From VRUE01 sp963817945 (GTDB lineage Bacteria; Actinomycetota; Thermoleophilia; Solirubrobacterales; 70-9): DNA of 64,000 bases. A model generated the notes under the pieces. It did not search any database. It was given only the letters and a program-made list of their open reading frames with translations, and had not been told where the DNA came from. Of the stretch, positions 57,746-64,000 are shown piece by piece (positions within the stretch are counted from its first letter, which is position 1; the number at the start of each line of letters is the position of its first letter). The position numbers were made by a program, and so were the translations under genes. Where the stretch lies: contig CAWFQH010000004.1 in assembly GCA_963817945.1 (NCBI GenBank), positions 124,001-188,000 of the forward strand, in the 5' to 3' direction.

Positions 57746-58152
57746 TGCGCATCCTCGCCCTCGACCACGGCACCGCCCGGATCGGCTGCGCGATCTCCGA
57801 CCCGAGTGGGACGCTGGCGACGCCGTTGCCGACGATCGAGCCGCCTGAGCCGCGTTCGGTCGCCGAGCTGGTCGCCAGCTACGACGTCGAGCGCGTCGTC
57901 GTCGGCTTGCCGCTCCACCTCAGCGGCGCCGAGGGGTCCCAGGTGGAACTCGTGCGGACCTTCTGCGGCGAACTCGAAGCCGTCCTCGACGTTCCCGTCG
58001 AGACCTACGACGAGCGATTGACGACCCGGATGGCGGAGGCGAGCCGACGCGAAGGGGCGACGGCGCCGCCGGACTCGTTGGCCGCCGCACACCTGCTGCA
58101 GGCATACCTCGCCGGGCGGGCGGCGATCGAAGGCTCCGAGGGCGATGACTGA
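57745..58152 (+). CDS. ruvX: RuvX/YqgF, Holliday-junction resolvase-like protein
   Basis: A 135-residue RNase H-fold protein with LALDHGTARIGCAISDP (catalytic Asp7), VVVGLPLHLSGAEG (family GLPxxxxG), and the acidic segment ETYDERLTTRMAE with DSLAAAHLLQAYL (final Asp). YqgF proteins are implicated in 16S rRNA 3'-end maturation and in Holliday-junction cleavage. Its ATG overlaps the alaS stop (TGATG) and its end overlaps mltG by 8 bp, so the three are coupled. Confidence 0.95.
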   Translation: MRILALDHGTARIGCAISDPSGTLATPLPTIEPPEPRSVAELVASYDVERVVVGLPLHLSGAEGSQVELVRTFCGELEAVLDVPVETYDERLTTRMAEASRREGATAPPDSLAAAHLLQAYLAGRAAIEGSEGDD

Positions 58153-59209
58153 GGACTGGTTGGGCGGCGATCCATTCGCCGACCCAGACGATCCGGCGGC
58201 GCTCGAGCGCGAGCGTCGGCGCCGCGAACGGGAAGAGCGGCGTCGCGAACAAGAGCAGAAGCGCGGTGCGCAGGAGGCCGTCGCATCGCCGACCCCGCCG
58301 CCGCCGTCGGAGCCAGCCGCTCCGCGGACGGCGGAAGAGGACTTCTGGGAGGAGGAGCCCGCTGCACCGCCCCCCGCGCCGCCACCGCCACCCTCGCGTC
58401 GCAGACGCGACCGCGGCTGGATCGTCGTCACGGCGGTGATCGCCGTCGTCCTCGCCGGTGCTGCCGCCGCGGCGATCGCCGCCTACAGGCACTTCGACAG
58501 CGATCCGCCACCTCCGCCGATGGCGCTGAGGACGATCACCCTCACCATCCCCGAGGGGTACTCGCGGGCGCAGACCGCCGAGCTGGCCAGGGAAGCCGGC
58601 CTGCGGGGCGATTACGAGAAAGCCAGCAAAGGCCACGAGGGCTTCCTCTTCCCCGACACCTTTGAGCTGGAAAAGCGAGCGCCGGTCTCCGATCTGGTCC
58701 AGCTGCAGATGCAGGACTTCAAACAACGCACTGCGGGGCTTGACCTCGCCTACGCCCGTTCGAAAAACCTCACCCTGCACGACGTCGTCACGATCGCCTC
58801 GATGGTCGAGGAGGAGGCCCAGCTCGACGGCGAGCGCCCGCTGATTGCCGCCGTCATCTACAACCGGCTGCGGGAAGGGATCCCGCTGGGGATCGACGCG
58901 ACGGTGCGCTTCGCCACCGGCAACTACGAGCAGCCGCTGACCGAATCGGAGCTCGCCGTCGACTCGCCCTACAACACGCGACTCAATGCCGGCCTGCCTC
59001 CCGGCCCGATCTCCAGCCCCGGACTGGCCTCGATCGAAGCGGCAGCCCAGCCCGCCCAGGTCGACTACCTCTACTACGTGGTCAAACCCGGTACCTGCGG
59101 GGTGCACGCCTTCTCCGCGACCGATGTGGAGTTCCAGGCCGACGTCGCCCGCTACAACGAAGCGCGCGAAGCGGCCGGCGGGGAATCCCCCGACAGCTGC
59201 GCCGAATGA
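58145..59209 (+). CDS. mltG: MltG, endolytic peptidoglycan transglycosylase
   Basis: MltG cuts nascent glycan strands at the membrane and sets chain length. The 354-residue protein has a cytoplasmic, charged and Pro-rich head (residues 1-93), one membrane helix (WIVVTAVIAVVLAGAAAAAI), then YceG: HEGFLFPDTFEL, the catalytic Glu region TIASMVEEEAQLDGERPLIA with VIYNRL, IDATVRFATGNY, and SPYNTRLNAGLPPGPISSPG in parts. The LysM-like subdomain is shortened: only one half (ITLTIPEGYSRAQTAELAREAG) precedes the lytic core. Its TGA overlaps palindrome copy 3. Confidence 0.93.
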   Translation: MTEDWLGGDPFADPDDPAALERERRRREREERRREQEQKRGAQEAVASPTPPPPSEPAAPRTAEEDFWEEEPAAPPPAPPPPPSRRRRDRGWIVVTAVIAVVLAGAAAAAIAAYRHFDSDPPPPPMALRTITLTIPEGYSRAQTAELAREAGLRGDYEKASKGHEGFLFPDTFELEKRAPVSDLVQLQMQDFKQRTAGLDLAYARSKNLTLHDVVTIASMVEEEAQLDGERPLIAAVIYNRLREGIPLGIDATVRFATGNYEQPLTESELAVDSPYNTRLNAGLPPGPISSPGLASIEAAAQPAQVDYLYYVVKPGTCGVHAFSATDVEFQADVARYNEAREAAGGESPDSCAE

Positions 59210-59250
59210 CTTCGACGTTTGTCAAACATACGGTGACAAACGTCGAAGTG
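59208..59250. repeat. Palindromic repeat, copy 3 (solo)
   Basis: The left arm GACTTCGACGTTTGTCAA is identical to copy 1. The right arm differs at both end bases, leaving 16 perfect pairs (59209-59224 with 59234-59249) and a 9-nt loop. It overlaps the mltG stop codon and lies 18 bp before aroE. Read on the minus strand it again encodes ATG-TTT-GAC-AAA-CGT-CGA-AGT (MFDKRRS), but no AbiEi/DUF559 gene follows on that strand. Confidence 0.88.
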
Positions 59251-59267
59251 GCGGGGGACCGCGCCAG

Positions 59268-60059
59268 ATGAAGAAGCTCGCCGTCCTCGGCCACCCGGTC
59301 GCCCACTCGCGCTCGCCGGCGATGCAGACGGCGGCGTTGAGTGAGCTCGGCTTGACGGAGGAGTGGAGCTACGAGGCGATTGACGTCGCTCCCGACGAGC
59401 TCGGGGCGCGGGTCCGTGCGATGGCCGCGGCCGACTTCGTCGGCGCCAACCTGACCATCCCCCATAAGGAGGCGGCACTGGCGCTCGCCGACGAGCTCTC
59501 GGAGACCGCCCGTGAGATCGGCGCTGCCAACACCCTCAGCTTCGCCGACGGCGCGATCCGTGCCGACAACACCGACGCGCCCGGGCTGATCGACGCACTG
59601 CCGGGCTCGGTTGCGGGCGGTCGAGCGCTGGTGCTGGGCGCCGGCGGCGCCGCGCGGGCGGTGGTCTGGGCGCTGCTGCGGGAGGGTGCCGAGGTCGAGG
59701 TCTGGAACCGCACCGAGCTGCGCTCCCGCAACCTCTGTGAAGAAATCGGCGGCGATCCGGTGACCGAGCCCGAACAGGGCGATTACGCGCTGATCGTCAA
59801 CACCACCGCGGTCGGGCTGGGCGACGAGGACCCGTTCGCCGAGCTGCCGCTGGAGAGCGCCGGCTTCCAGCAGGGGCAGACCGTCGTCGACATGGTCTAC
59901 GGCGAGGAGCCGAGGCGCCTGCTCGCCGCCGCCGCGGGGGCCGGCGCGACGACGGTGGACGGGATCGAGATCCTCGTCCGTCAGGGCGCCCTCTCGCTCG
60001 AGATCTGGACTGGCTGCGAACCGCCGCTGGAGGCGATGCGCGCCGCCGCGCGCAGATAG
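59268..60059 (+). CDS. aroE: Shikimate dehydrogenase
   Basis: AroE reduces 3-dehydroshikimate with NADPH. The 263-residue protein opens LAVLGHPVAHSRSPAMQTAA (shikimate-binding SRS), then GANLTIPHKEAAL with the catalytic Lys, NTDAPGLIDAL with the Asp partner, the NADP fold LVLGAGGAARAVVWALLREG, VEVWNRTELRSR, NTTAVGL and the C-terminal EILVRQGALSLEIWTG. The start is ATG 59268 (MKKLAVLG), just beyond palindrome copy 3; the open frame upstream is mltG in another frame. It begins the run aroE-aroC-aroKB-aroQ. Confidence 0.96.
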   Translation: MKKLAVLGHPVAHSRSPAMQTAALSELGLTEEWSYEAIDVAPDELGARVRAMAAADFVGANLTIPHKEAALALADELSETAREIGAANTLSFADGAIRADNTDAPGLIDALPGSVAGGRALVLGAGGAARAVVWALLREGAEVEVWNRTELRSRNLCEEIGGDPVTEPEQGDYALIVNTTAVGLGDEDPFAELPLESAGFQQGQTVVDMVYGEEPRRLLAAAAGAGATTVDGIEILVRQGALSLEIWTGCEPPLEAMRAAARR

Positions 60060-60062
60060 CCT
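60057..60062 (+). promoter_or_regulatory. -10-like box before aroC
   Basis: TAGCCT overlaps the aroE stop (TAG) and ends 7 nt before ATG 60070, hinting at an internal leaderless start. Confidence 0.35.
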
Positions 60063-60069
60063 TGCCGGC

Positions 60070-61242
60070 ATGAGCACGCGCTTTCGCTTCACCACCGCAG
60101 GCGAGTCGCACGGCCCAGGCCTGGTAGCGATCGTCGAGGGGATGCCGGCGGGGCTCGTTCTCGACCGCGAGACACTCGACCGCGACATGGCGCGGCGCCA
60201 GCTCGGCCACGGGCGCGGCGGTCGGATGAAGATCGAGACTGACACGGTCGAGGTCCGCTCCGGCGTCCGCCACGGACGCACGCTCGGCAGCCCGATTGCG
60301 GTGCTGGTCGCCAACCGCGACTACGCCAACTGGGAGGAGCGAATGAACCCGTGGCCGGTCGAGGGCTTTGAGCCCGATGAGGTGCACCTCCCGCGTCCCG
60401 GCCACGCCGACCTTGTCGGCGCCCAGAAGTACGGGCACGGCGACGTCCGCAACGTGCTGGAGCGGGCCAGCGCTCGCGAGACGGCGGCCAGGGTGGCGGC
60501 CGGCTCGCTTGCCCGCGGCTTTTTGACGGCCCTGGGCGTCAGCGTCCACAGCCACGTCATTCAGATTGCCTCGGTCAGGGCGCCCGAGCAGACTCATCTC
60601 GGTCCCGAGGACTTCGCCTCCGTCGACGAGGATCCGGTCCGCTGCCTCGACCCTGAGGCAAGCGCTGCGATGGTCGCCGAGATCAACCGTTTGCGCAAGG
60701 CGAACGAGAGCCTCGGCGGTAGCTTTGAGGTGCGCGCCTTCGGCCTCGTGCCCGGTCTCGGCTCGCACATCTCCTGGGAAGAGCGGCTCGACGGGCAACT
60801 GGCCGGCGCCGTCGCCTCGATCCAGTCGGTGAAGGGCGTCGCGATCGGCGAGGCCTGGGACGTCGCCGGCCGCCCCGGCTCGGAGGCGCACGACGAGATC
60901 TTCTGGTCCCAGGAGCGCGGCTACCACCGCGAGACCAACCACGCCGGCGGCCTCGAGGGCGGGATGACCAACGGCCTGCCGCTCTCGGTGCGGGCGGCGA
61001 TCAAGCCGATCTCGACCTTGACCAAGCCGCTGCGCTCGGTCGACACGGAGACCAAGGAGCCGGCACAGGCACTGCGCGAGCGCACCGACTCGACCGTTGT
61101 ACCGGCGGCCGCCGTCGTCGCCGAGGCAATGGTCTGCCTCACCTTGGCCCGCTGCTACCGCGAGAAGTTCGGCGGCGACCACATCGACGATGTGCTGGCC
61201 GCGGTCGAGGCGTACAAGAAGCGAATCGACTTCCGCGGGTGA
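60070..61242 (+). CDS. aroC: Chorismate synthase
   Basis: AroC makes chorismate from EPSP and needs reduced FMN. The 390-residue protein carries the family signatures FTTAGESHGPGLVAIVEGMP, GRGGRMKIETDTVEV, the HxGH-type RPGHADLVGAQKYGHGDVRN in pieces, ASARETAARVAAG, and GGLEGGMTNGLPLSVR near the C-terminus with the RCDSxVVPA-like ERTDSTVVPAAAV. Length is normal. It ends overlapping the GTG start of the shikimate kinase-DHQ synthase fusion (GTGA at 61239), so the two are translationally coupled. Confidence 0.97.
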   Translation: MSTRFRFTTAGESHGPGLVAIVEGMPAGLVLDRETLDRDMARRQLGHGRGGRMKIETDTVEVRSGVRHGRTLGSPIAVLVANRDYANWEERMNPWPVEGFEPDEVHLPRPGHADLVGAQKYGHGDVRNVLERASARETAARVAAGSLARGFLTALGVSVHSHVIQIASVRAPEQTHLGPEDFASVDEDPVRCLDPEASAAMVAEINRLRKANESLGGSFEVRAFGLVPGLGSHISWEERLDGQLAGAVASIQSVKGVAIGEAWDVAGRPGSEAHDEIFWSQERGYHRETNHAGGLEGGMTNGLPLSVRAAIKPISTLTKPLRSVDTETKEPAQALRERTDSTVVPAAAVVAEAMVCLTLARCYREKFGGDHIDDVLAAVEAYKKRIDFRG

Positions 61243-62798
61243 TCGCGGTGAACCGGCCCGCCATCGTCTTCATCGGCTTCATGGGGGCGGGCAAGAGCGC
61301 CGCCCTCGACCTCGCCCGACTCGCCGGCCTCGAGACGACCGAGATCGACGATCTGATGGAGCGCGAGCTGGGGATGCCGATTGCCGATGCCTTCGAGCGA
61401 CACGGCGAGGACGCCTTCCGGGCGCGCGAGGCGGAAGTCGTCGGTGGCCTCCTGGAGCGGACCGACGGGGGTGCGATCGCGCTCGGCGGGGGCAGCGTTC
61501 TCTCTGAACGCGTGCGCGCAGCCCTCGACCGCCACGTCGTTGTCTGGCTACAGGTCGACGGCGAGGAGGCCTGGCGGCGGATCGAAGGCAGCGACCGGCC
61601 GCTGGCCCGAAGCGCCGAGGACGTGGCGCGCCTGCTGAGTGAGCGCCAACCGCTCTACGAACGGCTCGCCGACGCAATCGTGCCGCAAGGCGATCCGGGT
61701 CTTGTCGCTAGGGCGCTGCCTTCGATCCTTGCCCTGGTCGACTTGCCGGCGGATACGAAGCTGCTCTGGGCCACCAGCGCCTCGGGGGAGTACCCGGCGC
61801 TCGTGGGGCCGGGGCTTCTCGGCGCCGGACCTTGGCCGCTGGAGGGCCGCCGCTTCTGCGTCACCGACGCTACGGTCGGTCCGCTGTACGCCGACCGCCT
61901 GGCGCCTCTGGCGGGCCGGGTCGAGGTCGAGCCGGGGGAGTCAGCGAAGACGATGGCCGAGGCGGAGCGGGTGTTGCGCGAGCTCGCCCGTGCCGGCATG
62001 ACGCGGGAGGATCATCTCGTTGCCCTCGGCGGCGGGGTCATTGGCGATCTGGCCGGCTTCTGCGCCCACACCTACCAGCGCGGAGTCTCGGTGGTGCAGG
62101 CGCCGACCTCGCTGGTCGCGCAGGTCGACTCCGCCTACGGTGGCAAGACCGGCGTCGACCTCCCCGAGGGCAAGAACTACGTCGGCGCCTACCACCTGCC
62201 GGCGGCGGTGATTGTCGACACCGCCACCCTTGCCAGCCTGCCCACCGAGGAGCTGGCCGCCGGCTTCGTTGAGGCGCTGAAGACCGGACTGCTGGCCGGT
62301 GGGTCGTTGTGGGATCAGGTGCGGTCGACCGAGAGCCTGGACCCAGGTGGGCTGGCCGGGATTGTCTTCGAGTGTGCCCGCTACAAGTGCGAGATCGTCG
62401 CGGCCGACGAGCGGGACACCGGTCTGCGCGCCGTCCTCAACCTCGGCCACACCGTCGGCCACGCGATCGAGGCGGCCAGTCGGTACAGCCGCTATCGCCA
62501 CGGTGAGGCGATCGGCCTCGGCCTGCTGGCAGCGCTGCGGCTTTCCGAAGCACCCGACCTGCGCGATCAGATAGAGGGAGTGCTGAAGCGGCTACGGCTG
62601 CCTACGGCCCTCGACCGGAGGGTCGAGGTCGAGGCGGTGCTTGAGGCGCTGCAGCGCGACAAGAAGCGGACCGCCGAGGGAGTCGGCTTCGTCCTCATCT
62701 CCGAGCCCGGGCAGCCGCAGGTGGGGCAACTGGTCGACTCGGATCGGGTGCGCGCGGCGGTGGAGGAGCTCGTCGAGAGGGAGGGCGCGGCCCGGTGA
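61239..62798 (+). CDS. aroKB: Shikimate kinase - 3-dehydroquinate synthase fusion
   Basis: A 519-residue bifunctional protein. Residues 8-165 are shikimate kinase: P-loop FIGFMGAGKSAAL, the DLME-type EIDDLMERELGMPI, FRAREAEVV, ALGGGSVL and the RPL lid (DRPLARS). Residues about 180-510 are DHQ synthase: LVALGGGVIGDLAGFCAHTYQRG in parts, the metal/substrate region DSAYGGKTGVDLPEGKN, LNLGHTVGHAIEA, and HGEAIGLGLLAAL with conserved His. DHQ synthase is step 2 and shikimate kinase step 5 of the pathway, so this is not simple channelling. It starts at GTG 61239 and overlaps the AroQ gene by ATGA-type coupling. Confidence 0.96.
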   Translation: MIAVNRPAIVFIGFMGAGKSAALDLARLAGLETTEIDDLMERELGMPIADAFERHGEDAFRAREAEVVGGLLERTDGGAIALGGGSVLSERVRAALDRHVVVWLQVDGEEAWRRIEGSDRPLARSAEDVARLLSERQPLYERLADAIVPQGDPGLVARALPSILALVDLPADTKLLWATSASGEYPALVGPGLLGAGPWPLEGRRFCVTDATVGPLYADRLAPLAGRVEVEPGESAKTMAEAERVLRELARAGMTREDHLVALGGGVIGDLAGFCAHTYQRGVSVVQAPTSLVAQVDSAYGGKTGVDLPEGKNYVGAYHLPAAVIVDTATLASLPTEELAAGFVEALKTGLLAGGSLWDQVRSTESLDPGGLAGIVFECARYKCEIVAADERDTGLRAVLNLGHTVGHAIEAASRYSRYRHGEAIGLGLLAALRLSEAPDLRDQIEGVLKRLRLPTALDRRVEVEAVLEALQRDKKRTAEGVGFVLISEPGQPQVGQLVDSDRVRAAVEELVEREGAAR

Positions 62799-63256
62799 GC
62801 AGCTCTCGCAACCGCGTGGCGGTTCTGCACGGGGTCAACTTCGACGTGCTCGAGCGGCGCGATCCCGCGATGTACGGAGGGCTCTCGCTGGCCGAGCTGC
62901 AGACGAAGATCCAGGGCTGGGCCCGCGAGCTGGGCCTGGAAACGATCTTCTTCCAGACCAACGGGGAGGGCCAGTTCGTCGAGTACCTGCACCGCGCTCC
63001 GGAGATGGCCGACGCCGTGCTGATCAACGCCGGCGCCTGGACGCACTACAGCCGCGCGATCGCCGACGCCCTGCAGCTGACCGGGCTGCCGGCGGTCGAG
63101 GTCCACCTCTCCGACGTCGATGCGCGCGAGGACTGGCGCAAGCTCTCCGTCTTCGACGGGCTGGTGCTGAAGAAGATCTCAGGGAAGGGCCCCGACGGCT
63201 ACCGCGACGCGCTGGCAGTGCTGGCCGGACGCCTCGGCGTCGACGATTCAGCATGA
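62795..63256 (+). CDS. aroQ: Type II 3-dehydroquinate dehydratase (divergent AroQ)
   Basis: A 153-residue protein aligning with AroQ: catalytic Tyr loop ERRDPAMYGGLSLAEL, FFQTNGEGQFVEYLH, INAGAWTHYSRAIADAL, and VEVHLSDVDAREDW with the conserved His and Arg. It departs from consensus: the GPNLNLLG opening reads HGVNFDVLE, and SNHEGEL reads TNGEGQF. The catalytic Tyr, His and Arg remain, so 3-dehydroquinate dehydration is likely. Context (aroKB before, M24 peptidase after) supports this. GTG 62795 overlaps the aroKB stop; its TGA overlaps the next ATG. Confidence 0.9.
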   Translation: MSSSRNRVAVLHGVNFDVLERRDPAMYGGLSLAELQTKIQGWARELGLETIFFQTNGEGQFVEYLHRAPEMADAVLINAGAWTHYSRAIADALQLTGLPAVEVHLSDVDAREDWRKLSVFDGLVLKKISGKGPDGYRDALAVLAGRLGVDDSA

Positions 63257-64000
63257 GGGGGCGCGGCGACCGTCTTGCCGCCGGACTCGGCGAGTGCGAG
63301 CTGGATCTGATGCTCGTCACCGAGCTGGTCAACGTCGGCTACCTGACCGGCTTTGGCGGCACCAACGGCGCCTGTGTCTGCGGCCCCGACACGCGCCTCT
63401 TTCTCACCGACTTTCGCTACACCGAGCGCGCTGCTGCCGAGGTCGAGGGCTGGGAGGTGATCACGGTCCGCGACGACTGGCTGGCTGGCATCGCCGAGCG
63501 CCTGGCGGGGCGGGTCGGCTTCGAGGACGACCACGTCTCGGTGCGGTTGTTGGAGAAGCTGAAGGGAAAGCTGGGGGAGGGCACCGAGCTGGTGGCGGCG
63601 GGAGGCGCGGTCGAGACGCTGCGCCGCGTCAAGGACGCGCAGGAGCTGGAGGCGATCGCCGCCGCGGCCGAGTTGGCCGACGAGGTCTGGCGCTGGAGCC
63701 TCGAGCGGGGCCTGGCCGGGCGCAGCGAGCGCGAGGTGGCCCGTGCGGCCGAAGCGCGCATCCGCGAGCTGGGTGGCGATCCGTCCTTCCCGGCGATCGT
63801 TGCCGCGGGTCCCACCGGCGCCCTGCCGCACGCCGAGCCGGGGGAGCGGGAGATCGGGCGCGGCGAGCTGGTCGTCTTCGACATGGGGGCAAAGCTCGAC
63901 GGCTACTGCTCGGACGGCACCCGCACCTTCGCTACCGGCGAGCCGGGCGAGCGAGGCCAGGAGGTCTACGAGGCGGTCCGCGAGGCACAGGCCGCCGCCC
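63253..64000 (+). CDS. M24-family aminopeptidase P / Xaa-Pro dipeptidase (3' end outside)
   Basis: The frame is open from ATG 63253 to the window edge (249 residues seen of about 360). It shows the N-terminal creatinase-like domain (LVTELVNVGYLTGFGGTNGA, FLTDFRYTERA), then the pita-bread fold: RRVKDAQELEAIAAAAELAD, FPAIVAAGPTGALPHAEPGE (substrate His) and FDMGAKLDGYCSDGTRTFA with the first two metal Asp residues. Such enzymes remove residues before proline. It overlaps aroQ by 4 bp; the pepP-efp pair usually follows the shikimate genes in actinobacteria, and efp is expected beyond the edge. Confidence 0.93.
   Translation, partial: MRGRGDRLAAGLGECELDLMLVTELVNVGYLTGFGGTNGACVCGPDTRLFLTDFRYTERAAAEVEGWEVITVRDDWLAGIAERLAGRVGFEDDHVSVRLLEKLKGKLGEGTELVAAGGAVETLRRVKDAQELEAIAAAAELADEVWRWSLERGLAGRSEREVARAAEARIRELGGDPSFPAIVAAGPTGALPHAEPGEREIGRGELVVFDMGAKLDGYCSDGTRTFATGEPGERGQEVYEAVREAQAAA

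Overview
The window is high-GC bacterial chromosome whose gene content and order fit an actinobacterium. My best guess is class Thermoleophilia (Solirubrobacterales-like). The basis is the Rex, hppA and panCDB content, the alaS-ruvX-mltG-aroE-aroC-aroKB-aroQ-pepP order typical of actinobacteria, orphan AbiEi/DUF559 genes, and many start codons that sit 6-10 nt behind a TANNNT box, which is the actinobacterial leaderless pattern. The assignment is inference; no 16S rRNA gene is present.

Layout. 1-6.2 kb: excision repair (3' end of uvrB, then uvrA with a one-base frameshift near its end), separated by an NTF2-like protein, a VOC protein, a CnoX/YbbN-like thioredoxin and an AbiEi/DUF559 gene bracketed by two copies of a 43-bp palindrome. 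6.3-10.4 kb: a sugar ABC importer and a ROK kinase. 10.4-13.4 kb: an acetyltransferase-like gene and panC-panD-panB. 13.5-17.8 kb: FmdB-like protein, uracil-DNA glycosylase, the t6A and acetylation genes tsaE-tsaB-rimI-tsaD (with a secreted protein inserted) and a CxxC thiol protein. 17.8-23.8 kb: rex, a YbdK-type ligase, an H+-pyrophosphatase, a cupredoxin and an FMN alpha-hydroxy-acid oxidase. 23.8-29 kb: two APC permeases with USP tails, a small membrane protein and two TrkA/RCK proteins, probably one potassium transport system. 29-37 kb: a flavoprotein, tRNA-Gln, a broken HNH gene, a lipoprotein, a heterodimeric ABC exporter, an anchored protein and GtrA. 37.2-41.5 kb: a LeuRS-like protein, threonine synthase and YjbQ.

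41.5-44.7 kb is an accessory island next to a CAU-anticodon tRNA. It holds a predicted SRA plus PD-(D/E)XK modification-dependent nuclease, a cupin, a decayed tyrosine integrase, a wHTH-MNT/HEPN toxin-antitoxin-like pair and a short broken ORF. 44.7-52.8 kb: M29 aminopeptidase, glutamate formimidoyltransferase, MBL hydrolase, hisS, aspS, and mnmA fused to an IscU/NifU-like domain. 52.8-55 kb: a secreted Cys-repeat protein and an ECF sigma factor fused to a ZAS zinc finger, a membrane segment and a Pro-rich tail. 55-64 kb: alaS, ruvX, mltG and the shikimate block, ending inside an M24 peptidase.

The points most worth follow-up are the palindrome family tied to the AbiEi/DUF559 gene, the IscU-MnmA fusion, the SRA-nuclease island, the LeuRS-like protein without a normal editing motif, and the sigma/anti-sigma fusion.
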